Below, piece by piece: positions 26,001 to 36,014 of a DNA stretch of 64,000 bases. The notes under the pieces are model-generated. The model did no database searches and was not told the DNA's origin. It saw nothing but the letters and a program-made list of their open reading frames with translations. The DNA is taken from the NCBI RefSeq assembly GCF_007743815.1, contig NZ_CP036265.1:3428823-3492822 (forward strand), in the 5' to 3' direction. How positions within the stretch are numbered: the first letter of the stretch is position 1; the number at the start of each line of letters is the position of its first letter. The stretch is from Alienimonas californiensis (GTDB lineage: Bacteria; Planctomycetota; Planctomycetia; Planctomycetales; Planctomycetaceae). The position numbers and the translations under genes were made by a program.

Positions 26001-26047
26001 TGGCTCATGCGCTGATCAACACGAAAGAGATGATCTTCCTCCGATGA
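23015..26047 (+). pseudogene. PSCyt1/DUF1549/DUF1553 protein gene with an in-frame amber codon
   Basis: One reading frame of 1,011 codons, the normal size for planctomycetal cytochrome-like DUF1549/DUF1553 proteins, broken by a single TAG at 25067-25069. Before the stop: a TTG-started leader with a signal peptide, a PSCyt1 domain with the heme-binding CYSCH near residue 67, a DUF1549 domain (FNADVPHDQLVREHLAGDLL) and a beta-rich middle domain. After it the same frame continues DQAIYIRGNSSNPGPVEPRH, then the DUF1553 domain (NRIWHYLMGRGIVPTPDDFG). The codon in relatives is usually Glu or a similar residue, so one base change explains it. No other lesion is seen, so the mutation is recent, a sequencing error, or is read through. 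The DUF1501 gene overlaps its end by four bases. Confidence 0.85.
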
Positions 26048-27540
26048 CCGGTCCGATCAATCGTCCCTACCGCTACCCCTGCGAACGGGTCGCGTCCGCC
26101 GGCCGGGCGGCCTCGGCGCCGGCTCCGACCTCCCGGCGGGAACTGCTGCGGCACTGCGCCGACGGCTTCGGCGCCGTCGCCCTGGCCGGCCTGCGGGCCG
26201 ACCCGGCCTTCGGCTTCGCGGAAGCCGGCCGCTCCGGCGGACCGGGCGGGGCGGGGCACGGGCCGCACCACGCCCCCCGGGCGAAGAACGTGATCTTCCT
26301 GTACATGGACGGCGGGCCGTCGCAGGTCGACACGTTCGACCCCAAGCCGGCCCTGCAGAAATACGACGGGAAGGACCCCGGGGCCCTGTTTAAGGTCGAA
26401 CCGACGCAGTTCGATAACAACGGGACGGTGCTCGCCAGTCCGTGGAAGTTCCGCCGGCACGGGGAGTCGGGCCTGCCGGTCAGCGACCTGTTCCCGCAGG
26501 TGGCGGACTGCGCCGACGAGTTGGCAGTGATCCGCTCGATGACCTCGGAGTTCCCGGAACACACCTTCGCCAACTACTTCCTGCACACCGGCAGCGGGTT
26601 GCAGGGGCGGCCGAGCATGGGTGCCTGGGTGAACTACGGGCTGGGCAGCGAGGCCCGCGACCTGCCCGGGTTCGTAGTGATCAACGGCGGGCTGATCCCG
26701 CCCGGCGGGCTGGACTGCTTCGGCAGCGGCTTTCTGCCAGCCAGCCTTCAGGGATCGGTGTTCAAGCCGTCCGGCGGCGGCGTGGCGAACGTCGAGCGGC
26801 GGGAGCCCTCCGCCCGGCGGCAGCGGGACAAGGTGGACCTAATCGGCGCATTAGACGCCTTCGCCGCCGACCGCTACGGGGCCCACGACAGCCTCGAGTC
26901 TGCGATCAAGAATCACGAACTCGCCCACGCCATGCAGATGGCGGTCCCGGACCTGATGGCCTTGAACGGCGAGACGGCGGCGGTCCGGGCCGAGTACGGG
27001 TTGGAGGCGGAGTACCGGCCGACGCAGATCTACGGGGCCCAGTGCCTGCTGGCCCGCCGGATGGTCGAGCGGGGCGTGCGGTTCGTCGAACTGACCTGCC
27101 CCAGCGTCGGCGGCGACCGTTGGGACCAGCACTCCAACCTGAAAAAAGGCCACGAGAATAACGCCCGGGCGGTCGACCAGCCGATCGCGGCGCTGCTGAA
27201 AGACCTGCGCCGCCGCGGCCTGCTGGACGAGACGTTGGTTGTGTGGGCCGGGGAGTTTGGCCGCACGCCCTTCGCCCAGGGCAAGAACGGCCGCGACCAC
27301 AACCCGCACGGCTTCACCGTCTGGCTGGCCGGCGGCGGCGTGAAGGCGGGGGCCGTCTACGGGGCGACCGACGAATGGGGCTATAAAGCGATCGAAAACC
27401 GGGTCGAGATGCACGACCTGCACGCCACAATCCTGCACCTGCTGGGCGTGGACCACACCCGGTCCACGTACCGCTTCGGCGGCCGGGACATGCGGCTGAC
27501 CGACGTGAAAGGGCATGTCATCGACGGGGTGATCGCTTGA
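26044..27540 (+). CDS. DUF1501 protein, Tat-exported sulfatase-fold
   Basis: 498 residues. The ATG at 26044 overlaps the upstream stop (ATGA). A Tat-like signal (TSRRELLRHCADGFGAVALA) lies at about residues 29-48. The body is the alkaline-phosphatase/sulfatase-like fold of DUF1501: FLYMDGGPSQVDTFDPKP near residue 85, VWAGEFGRTPF near residue 403, GRDHNPHGFTVWLAGGG near residue 418 with likely metal-binding Asp and His. DUF1501 genes almost always follow DUF1553 genes in planctomycetes. The pair is thought to act outside the cytoplasmic membrane on complex organic matter, but no reaction is established. Confidence 0.92.
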   Translation: MTGPINRPYRYPCERVASAGRAASAPAPTSRRELLRHCADGFGAVALAGLRADPAFGFAEAGRSGGPGGAGHGPHHAPRAKNVIFLYMDGGPSQVDTFDPKPALQKYDGKDPGALFKVEPTQFDNNGTVLASPWKFRRHGESGLPVSDLFPQVADCADELAVIRSMTSEFPEHTFANYFLHTGSGLQGRPSMGAWVNYGLGSEARDLPGFVVINGGLIPPGGLDCFGSGFLPASLQGSVFKPSGGGVANVERREPSARRQRDKVDLIGALDAFAADRYGAHDSLESAIKNHELAHAMQMAVPDLMALNGETAAVRAEYGLEAEYRPTQIYGAQCLLARRMVERGVRFVELTCPSVGGDRWDQHSNLKKGHENNARAVDQPIAALLKDLRRRGLLDETLVVWAGEFGRTPFAQGKNGRDHNPHGFTVWLAGGGVKAGAVYGATDEWGYKAIENRVEMHDLHATILHLLGVDHTRSTYRFGGRDMRLTDVKGHVIDGVIA

Positions 27541-29330
27541 CGTCCCACGGCTTGGCGGTCGGGGCGCCGGTTCTGGCCAGCGCCGGCGGTGCGGACGTGG
27601 CCTCCGGCGTCCGCGTGTACCTCGGCGGCGTCGATCTGGTCGTCGCCGCGGCCTATCTGGTGGGGATCGTGGCGATCGGTCTGTTCGCGGGCTGGCGCCA
27701 CAAAAAGCGGGAGGGCGCGGCGGACGAGTACTTCCTCGCCGGCAAGAGTCTCGGCTGGGCGAGTATCGGGTTGGCGCTGTTCGCCACGAACATCTCGACC
27801 CTGCACCTCGTCAGCCTCGCTCAGAACGGCTTCGACACCGGGCTGCTCAACGGCAACTTCGAGTGGATGGCCGGCTTCACGCTGGTCCTGCTGGGACTGT
27901 TCTTCGCGCCGTTCTACATCCGCTCCGGGATCGCGACGCTGCCGGACTTTCTGGAACGGCGCTACAACCGAACCTGTCGCGACGTGCTGGCGTTCGTCTC
28001 CGTGTTGACGGCGGTCGTCATCCACATCGCCTTCGCGTTGCTGACCGGCGGGATCATCTTGGAGGAACTGCTGGGCGTCCCGATGATGGCCAGCATCATC
28101 GTCCTCTGCGGTCTGACGGGGCTCTACACGATCGTCGGCGGCCTGCTGGCCGTCGTGGTCACCGAGTCGATCCAGACCGTCGTGCTGTTGGTCGGCGCCG
28201 CGATCATCACCGGCCTCGCCTTCTGGAATCTGGGCGGGCCCGCCAGCGACCCCGGCGGGTGGGACGGGTGGGAGAACCTGCGATCGATTCTCGATCGGCA
28301 GGGCGAGGAGCGAAAGCTGTCGATGCTTCGCCCGCACGGCGACCCGGACGGCATGCCGTGGTACGCGATCCTGCTGGGCTACCCGGTGCTCGGGATCTGG
28401 TACTGGTGCGCCGACCAGACGATCGTCCAGCGGGTGCTCGGCGCCAAGGACGAACACCACGCCCGACAGGGGCCGATCTTCGCCGGGGTGCTGAAGATCC
28501 TGCCCGTGTTCCTGTTCGTGCTGCCGGGCCTGTTGGCGTACGCCCTCCATCAGGACGGGCGGCTGGACCTGTCGATGCTCGTCGTCGACGGGGAGGTGCA
28601 GTCGAAGGGCATCTACGCCGGGATGATTACGGAACTGCTGCCGATGGGCTTGCGGGGCGTGATCGTCGCCGCGTTGATGGCGGCGCTGATGAGCACCGTC
28701 TCCGGGGCACTCAACTCGATCTCGACCCTCGTCAGCTACGACGTGGTGCGACGGTTCCGGCCGAACACCGACGACCGGGCACTGGTCCGGGCGGGCCGCG
28801 TCTCGGCCGCGGGGGCGTTGGTCTTAGCGATCGCATTGGTACCGGCGTTAAACCTGTTCGAGAGCATCTTCAACGGGATGGCGAACATCATCTCGCACAT
28901 CGCCCCGCCGATCACCGCCGTATTCGTGCTCGGCGTCTTTTGGAAGGGCGCCAGCGCCCGCGGGGCGGCGACCACCTTGATCGGCGGGTCGCTGCTGGGG
29001 ACGGGGGTCTTCGCGACGAACACGCTTTTCCCAGAAGGGCCGCTCAACGGGTTGCCGGGCGGGTTCATGATGATGGCGTTCGACCTGTGCGTCGTCTGCA
29101 TGAGCGCCCACGTCGCGCTGAGTCTGCTGTGGCCCGACCCCCCGCCCGCCGTCACAGGGAGCACCGCCGAGGAGAGCGCCGCCGCGGGGCCGCCGGTGGG
29201 GTCGGACCTCGCTTGGGAGACCCCCTTGGCGGCGCTGCGGATCCCCGGCCGATCGCGGCTGGGCGATCCCCGCCTGCTCTCGGCAGGGCTGCTCGCGGTG
29301 ATGGTCGTTCTCTACGCCCTGTTCCGCTAG
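27537..29330 (+). CDS. Sodium/solute symporter (SSS family)
   Basis: 597 residues from a TTG at 27537 that overlaps the DUF1501 stop. About 14 membrane helices. SSS landmarks are DEYFLAGKSLGWASIGLALF near residue 63, ATNISTLHLVSLAQ (sodium- and substrate-binding helix 1), and AALMAALMSTVSGALNSIST near residue 385, where the paired Ser/Thr usually binds sodium. A hydrophilic insert (residues 235-270) and a C-terminal extension of about 60 residues ending in one more helix are present. Context points to uptake of a sugar released by the neighbouring exported enzymes. Confidence 0.9.
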   Translation: MTSHGLAVGAPVLASAGGADVASGVRVYLGGVDLVVAAAYLVGIVAIGLFAGWRHKKREGAADEYFLAGKSLGWASIGLALFATNISTLHLVSLAQNGFDTGLLNGNFEWMAGFTLVLLGLFFAPFYIRSGIATLPDFLERRYNRTCRDVLAFVSVLTAVVIHIAFALLTGGIILEELLGVPMMASIIVLCGLTGLYTIVGGLLAVVVTESIQTVVLLVGAAIITGLAFWNLGGPASDPGGWDGWENLRSILDRQGEERKLSMLRPHGDPDGMPWYAILLGYPVLGIWYWCADQTIVQRVLGAKDEHHARQGPIFAGVLKILPVFLFVLPGLLAYALHQDGRLDLSMLVVDGEVQSKGIYAGMITELLPMGLRGVIVAALMAALMSTVSGALNSISTLVSYDVVRRFRPNTDDRALVRAGRVSAAGALVLAIALVPALNLFESIFNGMANIISHIAPPITAVFVLGVFWKGASARGAATTLIGGSLLGTGVFATNTLFPEGPLNGLPGGFMMMAFDLCVVCMSAHVALSLLWPDPPPAVTGSTAEESAAAGPPVGSDLAWETPLAALRIPGRSRLGDPRLLSAGLLAVMVVLYALFR

Positions 29331-29384
29331 CCGCCGTCTCGGCCCCCGGCCCGGCTCATACTTGATATATACAAAGCGTCAGTG

Positions 29385-30419
29385 ATGGAACAGCGTCGTC
29401 TCGGCCGCACCGAACTCTCCGTCAGCCTGCTGTCGGTCGGCGGGCTTTATACGTCGTCGCTCGCCGGCGGGGAGGAGGAGACGGCCCGGATTATGCGTCG
29501 GGCCGTCGACCTCGGGATCAATGCGATCGACACCGCCCCCGCCTACGCGGACAGCGAGGCGACTGTGGGGCGGGCGATCGCCGGGCTGGAGGCGCCGCTG
29601 GTCGTCACCACGAAGCTCGGCGGCCGGCCGCAGCCGTTCGACGCCCGGGACGCCGCGGGGCTGCGGGCGTCAGTCGAGGAGAGCCTGCGACTGCTCGGCC
29701 GTGAAACGATCGACGTGCTGATGGTGCACGAGCCGGACCGCCCGCAGCAGTACCCGTGGTGGACGAGCTACGACCCGCTCGACGGGCCGGTGTTGCAACT
29801 CATCGACGAACTGAAAGCGGCCGGCACGATCCGCTTCGCCGGGCTGGCGGGTACGACGGTGACCGAACTCACCGCCTTGGTGAAGAGCGACCGGTTCGAC
29901 GTGGTCCTCACTGCGTTCAACTACAACGCGCTGTTCCGCGAGGCCCGCGACACGGTGATCCCCGCCGCGGTCGAGCGGGACATGGGGGTGGCGCTCGCTT
30001 CGGCGCTCGGTCAGGGGTTCTTGACGAAGCGGGCGGACGACGAACTCGCGGAGAAACCGGTCTGGCTCGCCGAGGCCCGCCGCCGACAGTTCCTCGCCTA
30101 CTACGAACTGCTGGACGAATTGGGGATCGCCCCGGCGGAGTTGTGCCTGCGGTTCGCGACCAGCGACCCGCATGTGTCGACCGTTCCGATCGGCTGCAAG
30201 ACGGTCGAGCACCTCGAGGCCGCCGTCGCGGCCGTCGAGAAGGGCCCGCTGCCCGCGGACGTCCGCTCCCGGCTCGACGAGATCGCTGCCCTGCTGCCCC
30301 GGCGGCCTTACGAGGAGCCGATGATCCTGCCCTTCGATAAGAAGTATTTTGGCCCGGGACCGGCGAACGTCGGGGCGGCGGTCCCGGTCGGCCGGCTCGC
30401 TTTGAACGAGGATCACTGA
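29385..30419 (+). CDS. Aldo/keto reductase
   Basis: 344 residues, TIM-barrel aldo/keto reductase. The catalytic tetrad can be read as Asp in AIDTAPAYAD (with the Tyr in the same motif), Lys in VVTTKLGGRP and His in DVLMVHEPDR. The C-terminal region has the NADP-type cofactor residues VSTVPIGCKTVEHLEAAV. It is close to aldose 1-dehydrogenases that oxidise galactose or fucose, though the substrate is not certain. The ATG at 29385 is chosen; a GTG precedes it directly. The sulfatase gene begins in its stop codon. Confidence 0.88.
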   Translation: MEQRRLGRTELSVSLLSVGGLYTSSLAGGEEETARIMRRAVDLGINAIDTAPAYADSEATVGRAIAGLEAPLVVTTKLGGRPQPFDARDAAGLRASVEESLRLLGRETIDVLMVHEPDRPQQYPWWTSYDPLDGPVLQLIDELKAAGTIRFAGLAGTTVTELTALVKSDRFDVVLTAFNYNALFREARDTVIPAAVERDMGVALASALGQGFLTKRADDELAEKPVWLAEARRRQFLAYYELLDELGIAPAELCLRFATSDPHVSTVPIGCKTVEHLEAAVAAVEKGPLPADVRSRLDEIAALLPRRPYEEPMILPFDKKYFGPGPANVGAAVPVGRLALNEDH

Positions 30420-31909
30420 TGACCGCTTCGACCGCACTGGCTGCGCTTCTGCTCGTCGCGGCGTCCCCCGGGGCGGCCGCGGACGGGGGGCGACCGAACG
30501 TGGTGCTGATCTTTACGGACGATCAGGGCTACCAAGACGTCGGCTGCTTCGGTTCGCCGGACATCAAGACGCCGCATCTGGACCGCATGGCCGCCGAGGG
30601 GCTCCGGCTGACGAGCTTCTACGCCCAGCCGGTCTGCGGGGTCTCGCGGGCCGCGCTGATGACCGGCTGCTACCCCATCCGCGTCGCGGAGCCGGGCAAC
30701 GTGAAACGGTTGCACACCGTCCCGCACCCGCGGGAAGAGACGCTCGCCGAGGTCCTCCGCGACGCCGGGTACGCCACGGCGCTGATCGGGAAGTGGCATC
30801 TCGTCGAGCCGAGCCGCCGCGGACCGGAGCGGTTCGATCCGACCATGATGCCGAACGCCCGCGGGTTCGACTTTTTCTACGGCACGCCGATGTTCAACGG
30901 ATATACCGTGCGGACGGACGATACGGCATTCCGCAGTCCGATGTATCGCAACGAAATGGTCGAGGTCCCCGCCGTCGAAAACTGGGACCGCATCACGGCC
31001 GACCTCACCCGCGAGGCGACCGCCTGGATCCGCGAACGCGGCGACGAGCCGTTCTTCCTGTACCTGTCCCACAACCTCCCCCACATCCCGCTGGGAGCGT
31101 CGGAGGACTTCAAGGGCACGTCCGCGGCCGGGCCCTACGGAGACGCGATCGAGGAGATCGACTGGTCCTGCGGGGAGATCCTGAAGACGCTGAAGGAACT
31201 GAACCTCGACGAGAACACGTTGGTCGTCTTTACCTCGGACAACGGCCCGTGGGTGGAGACGACCAAGGGAATGAAGCCGGGCGGCGAGCCGTTCATTCCC
31301 CGGGAGCACTCCGGCCGGGCGGAGCCGCTGCGGGGGTGGAAGATGTCGGCGTGGGAGGGCGGTTCCCGCGTGCCGTTCGTCGCCCGGTGGCCCGGCCGCA
31401 TCCCGGCGGGGCGGGTCTCGGACGAGTTACTGACCACGATGGACTTGCTGCCGACGTTTGCCTCCCTCGCCGGCGCCGAGTTGCCCCCGGTGACGCTCGA
31501 CGGGACCGATGCGATCGCATTCCTCACCGGGACGACCGACGAGAGCCCCCGGGACGAATACCTGTATTACAGCGGCTGTCTGCTGACGGGCGTACGGTCC
31601 GGGCGGTGGAAGCTCGTGCTGCCCCGCGAGGCGAACCCGTCGGGGTTGGGCTGGTGGGGGCGGATGATCGACGCCGTGCCCGAGACGCAGTTGTACGACC
31701 TCGACCGCGATCCCGGCGAAACGACGGACGTCGCCGCCGCGCACCCGGAGGTCGTCGTCCGATTGACGGCCCGAGTCGAGGCCGCCCGGGTTGAACTCGG
31801 CGATCTCGACCGGACCGGAGCCGGCGCCCGCTTCTTCGACGACGGCCCCCGCCGCCTGCAGGTCCCGATCAACCCCCGACGCCGCCCCGCCGCGAAAGAG
31901 ACGCGATGA
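30419..31909 (+). CDS. Secreted sulfatase with CxVSR-type active site
   Basis: 496 residues with an N-terminal signal peptide (about residues 1-21). Family S1 sulfatase landmarks: VVLIFTDDQGYQDVGCFG with two metal-binding Asp near residue 33, the active-site loop CGVSRAALMTG near residue 76, IGKWHL near residue 122 and VVFTSDNGPWVET near residue 270. The nucleophile Cys is normally turned into formylglycine in the context C-x-P/A-x-R; here the third residue is Val, which is unusual for the maturation enzyme. A substrate-specific insert around residues 285-300 contains FIPREHSGR. It overlaps both neighbours by start/stop bases and is part of the XylR-linked operon. Confidence 0.9.
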   Translation: MTASTALAALLLVAASPGAAADGGRPNVVLIFTDDQGYQDVGCFGSPDIKTPHLDRMAAEGLRLTSFYAQPVCGVSRAALMTGCYPIRVAEPGNVKRLHTVPHPREETLAEVLRDAGYATALIGKWHLVEPSRRGPERFDPTMMPNARGFDFFYGTPMFNGYTVRTDDTAFRSPMYRNEMVEVPAVENWDRITADLTREATAWIRERGDEPFFLYLSHNLPHIPLGASEDFKGTSAAGPYGDAIEEIDWSCGEILKTLKELNLDENTLVVFTSDNGPWVETTKGMKPGGEPFIPREHSGRAEPLRGWKMSAWEGGSRVPFVARWPGRIPAGRVSDELLTTMDLLPTFASLAGAELPPVTLDGTDAIAFLTGTTDESPRDEYLYYSGCLLTGVRSGRWKLVLPREANPSGLGWWGRMIDAVPETQLYDLDRDPGETTDVAAAHPEVVVRLTARVEAARVELGDLDRTGAGARFFDDGPRRLQVPINPRRRPAAKETR

Positions 31910-32883
31910 CCCGTGCTCCCCTCCCCCGCCCCGTCCGCCGTGCGACGACGGGGGCGATCGCCGCCGCCGTCGGCGTCCTCTTCGCGGTCGCCCCGGCCCC
32001 CGCGGCGGAGTCCGAGGTGACGCACAGCTTCCTCGCGTTCGGCAAGACGACGTGCCGCGTCGACGAAACCGGCGAATCGACGCCGGTCTACCCGGCGAGC
32101 ACCCGCGACGGGTACGAACTGCCGGACGGCACGCTCGTGCTCACGCTGAGCCGGTCCAGGTCGCACCCGGGCGGGGCCGTCGTGGAGGTCGCGCCGGGCG
32201 GCGCGGAGACGGTTCTCTGGGAAGGCACGCAGTCCGAGGTGAACGGCGCCCAACCCACGGACGCCGGCACGGTCGTCCTCACCGAGGCCGGCGAACGGCC
32301 GCGGCTGCTGGAAGTCGACCGCGAGGGGACGGTCCTCGTTGAATTCCCCCTCGTCTGCCAGACGGAGAACCACCACCTTCAGACCCGCATGGCCCGCAAG
32401 CTGGCGGACGGAACGTACCTTGTCCCCCACCTGCTCGATTTCGCCGTCGTGCAGTACGACGCGGAGGGCCGCGTGCTGAAGCGGTTCGACACGACCCTCC
32501 CCGGAGACGAGAACCGCTCCGTCCACACGTGGCCCTTCACCGCGATCCGTCACGGCGACGGCCGAACACTGGTGTGCTGCACGAACGGAAACCGCGTGAT
32601 GGATTTCGACGCCGACGGGAACGTCGTCTGGACATTGTCCAACGAGGACCTGCCCGGTCCGTGGCTGCAGGACCCGTGCGGGGGCCAAGTGCTGCCGAAC
32701 GGGAACGTCGTCGTCACCAGCTACGCCGCGGGACGGCGGAACGCGAAGGCCCCGAAACTGTTCGAGGTGACCCCCGATAAGGAGGTCGTTTGGACCTACA
32801 GGGACGGCCGGAAGGTGGGCATCCACCACTTCCAGATCCTCACGAACGACGGTGAGCGCCTAGCCGGCCCGCCGATGAAGTAA
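31906..32883 (+). CDS. Exported beta-propeller protein
   Basis: 325 residues with a signal peptide ending near residue 34 (AVAPAPAAES). The rest shows repeated blades of the form DADGNVVWTLSNEDLPG, EVDREGTVLVEFPL and EVTPDKEVVWTYRDGRKVGI, as in PQQ-like and arylsulfotransferase-like propellers. The ending VGIHHFQILTNDG is common in exported planctomycetal propellers found next to sulfatases. No catalytic His of arylsulfotransferases is evident. It probably binds carbohydrate or assists the neighbouring sulfatases. Start overlaps the sulfatase stop by four bases. Confidence 0.78.
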   Translation: MTRAPLPRPVRRATTGAIAAAVGVLFAVAPAPAAESEVTHSFLAFGKTTCRVDETGESTPVYPASTRDGYELPDGTLVLTLSRSRSHPGGAVVEVAPGGAETVLWEGTQSEVNGAQPTDAGTVVLTEAGERPRLLEVDREGTVLVEFPLVCQTENHHLQTRMARKLADGTYLVPHLLDFAVVQYDAEGRVLKRFDTTLPGDENRSVHTWPFTAIRHGDGRTLVCCTNGNRVMDFDADGNVVWTLSNEDLPGPWLQDPCGGQVLPNGNVVVTSYAAGRRNAKAPKLFEVTPDKEVVWTYRDGRKVGIHHFQILTNDGERLAGPPMK

Positions 32884-33003
32884 GGCGTCTGGACGGCTCC
32901 GCAGCGCTCCCATCGCAGGAGGCGGGACGCCTCGCCGCCGGCCGGGCCTGCGGAACGCGTCCGCCGACGCCGCTCGAAGTGATCCCCCCGACCATCGAGA
33001 ACC

Positions 33004-36000
33004 ATGCGACCGACCTCACTCGTGCAGGCGTTGAGCCTGATCCTGCTGGCGCCGTGGACGGCCGTCGCCGCGGAACCGCCGCCGAACGTCGTGCTGATCT
33101 TCGCCGACGACCTCGGATTCGGGGACCTGGGGTGCTACGGCGCGACCAAAGTGCGCACGCCGCATATCGACCGGCTCGCCGCCGAGGGCCGCCGGTTCTC
33201 GGATGCGCACTCGGTCTCCGCGGTTTGCACGCCGTCCCGGTACGGGCTGCTCACGGGGCATACCCGCTGCGGGCGAACGACAGCCGGGGCGTGTGGGGAC
33301 CGGCGCCCATCGACTCGCCGCTGCTGGTCGAGCCGGACACGCTGACGATCGCGGACGTCTTCAAAAAGAGCGGGTACCGCACGTCCGCGTTCGGAAAGTG
33401 GCACCTCGGGTTTAAAACAGGTAAGAACGACTGGCAGGTTCCGCTCCGCCCCGGCCCGCAGGATCTCGGGTTCGACCATTACTTCGGGATGCCGGTCGTC
33501 AATAGTGCCCCGCCGTACGTTTACGTCGAGAACGACCGCCTCGTCGGCAGCGACCCGGCCGACCCGCTGGTCCACCTCGGCCGGAACGCAAAGGGGCCCG
33601 TCCCGCTCACCCCGATCCCGCCGGAAGCCGGGAACCGCAGTCCCAACCAGTTCGCCGGGGCCGAGGCCGCCCACGCGCGGTTCAACGACTATGAGGTCGG
33701 CACGAAGCTCGCCGAGAAGTCGGTCGAGTGGATCGGGGAACACAAGGACGACCCGTTCTTCCTGTATCTCTCGATGACGAATATCCATCACCCTTTCACG
33801 CCGGCCGAGCGGTTCCGGGGAACGAGCGAGACCGGCCTGTACGGGGACGCGATCCATGAACTCGAGTGGATCGTCGGCGAGGTGCTGGCGTGCCTCGACG
33901 ATCACGGACTCGCCGAGGACACGCTGGTGATCTTCACCAGCGACATCAGCGGGATGTTCAATATCGGCGGCCAAGCCGCGTTCCGGGCCGGGCATCGGCA
34001 AAACGGCGACCTGCTGGGGTTTAAATTCGGCGTCTGGGAGGGCGGGCATCGCGTGCCGTTGATCGCCCGGTGGCCGGGTCGCATCCCGGCGGGCACGACC
34101 TCCGATCAACTGCTGGGCAACGTCGATTTTCTGGCGACGTTCGCGGCGCTGACCGGGGTGGAACTGACCGACGATCGGCGGGCGGACAGCGTGAACGTGC
34201 TGCCGGCGCTCGTGGGAGAGCCGGAGCAGCCGTTGCGGGACCACTTGCTATTGGCGCCGCATAAGAGGTCGCACCTATCCCTCCGCCTCGGGGACTGGAT
34301 GTGTATTCCCAGCCGGGGCAGCGGGGGGTTCGGCGGACGGAGACCCGGCGACCATACGTTCTCCGGTCCGCCGGCCGCCAGCTTCGTGGGGTCGGAGAAC
34401 AGCGACATCGAAAACGGCCGCATTAAACCCGACGCGCCGCCCGCCCAATTATACGGCCTCGCCGCGGACCGCTCACAAACTCAAAACGTTCTTCGCAAGC
34501 ATCCCGACGTCGTGGCGAAGATGGAGGCGCTGCTGGACGAATACCGCTCGGCGTCAAAGGAGAACGCCGCCCGACGCGGCGGCCCGGAGAAACCGGCGGA
34601 CCCAGCGGCAAAACGGACTTCGCAGAAGAAGCCGGTCCCGTCCGATGAGCCGACGGCCGCCGCCGACGTTCGCGCACTACAGCGGCCGGCGGAGACGAAG
34701 CCGAACGTCGTCGTAATCTTCGCCGACGACTTGGGGTACGGCGACCTCAGCTGTTATCGCCCGGCGGCTGCGGAGACGCCGCAGATCGACGCCCTCGCGG
34801 CGGCGGGCTTTCGCAGCACGGATTTCTTCGTCCCGGCGAACGTCTGCAGCCCCTCGCGAGCCTCTTTATTGACGGGCCGGTACCCGATGCGATGCGGCCT
34901 GCCCGTCGCCCGCAACGAGAACGTCCCGAAATATCGCCACTTCGGTCTGGCCCCGGAGGAGCTGACGATTCCGGAACTGCTCAAACCGGCGGGCTATCGT
35001 TCGTTGATGGTCGGTAAGTGGCACTTGGGGATGGGAGTCTCCGGGTCGCACCCGCTCGACGCCGGTTTCGACGAACACCTCGGCATCCCCAGCAACTGCG
35101 AATCCAAACGCGGCTCCGATCACGACACGCTGTATCGCGGGCGGACCGTCGTCCAGAACGACGTACCGTTCAAAACGCTGACCAAGCGATACACCGAAGA
35201 GGTCGTCGACTTTATCGCCCGGCGAAAGGACGAACCGTTCTTCATCTACGTCTCCCACCACATCGCCCACAACCCGATCGTGCCGCGGGATAAATTCCTC
35301 GGGACGTCGGGACAGGGGCGGTACGGCGACTTCGTCAAAGAGTTGGATCACAGCACCGGCCGCATTCTCGCCGCGTTGCGTGAGGCCGGGCTGGAGGAGA
35401 ACACGGTCGTCGTGTTCACGTCCGACAACGGCCCCACGCGGAACGGATCGTCCGGCGGGCTGGCCGGCGGGAAGTATTGCACGATGGAGGGCGGCCACCG
35501 CGTCCCGGCGATCTTCCGCTGGCCCGGGACGATTCCGCCCGGTCAGGTCTCCGACGTGACGCTCACCAGCATGGACCTCCTGCCGACGATCTGCCGGCTC
35601 GCCGGCGTGACGCCGCCCGAGGATCGCACGCTCGACGGCCGGGACGCGTTCCCGACTCTGCTCGGACAGCAATCCGAAACGCCGCACGAGGCGCTGGCCT
35701 ATTACAACGGCACGAACCTGCAGGCGGTCCGCGAGGGGGATTGGAAACTGCACCTGCCGCGCACCGCCGCCGATCAGCCGTTTTGGTCGAAGAGGCCCGC
35801 TCCCGGAAAAGGATTCGTCACGCTGGCTCAGCCGCGGCTGTATCACCTCGGCCGCGACGTGGGCGAGCGTCACGACGTGTCCGGTGAGAACCCCGACATC
35901 GTCGCTCGCCTGCAAAAACGCGCCGAATTATTCCGAACTGATCTGGGCGACGTGCACGTCCACGGCGCCGACCAGCGGGCCATCGACCTCGTCGACCCGC

Positions 36001-36011
36001 AGGAACGCTGA
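33004..36011 (+). pseudogene. Double sulfatase fusion with one frameshift
   Basis: Signal peptide and the start of sulfatase 1 are in one frame (33004 to about 33260), with [14 protein letters not shown] and the active-site CTPSR. At TGH the frame must change by one base to continue as [14 protein letters not shown]; from there a single frame runs to 36011. Sulfatase 1 ends near 34540. A hydrophilic Lys/Pro/Ala linker of about 50 residues joins a second sulfatase without its own signal peptide: VVVIFADDLGYGDLSCYRPA, CSPSRASLLTGRYPMRCGLP, VFTSDNGPTRNGS. The first domain reads IFTSDISGMFNIGG where sulfatases have FTSDNGG, so a metal-binding Asn is Ile. About 1,000 residues in all. One deleted base, or a sequencing error, explains the break. 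Confidence 0.85.
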
Positions 36012-36014
36012 CCG

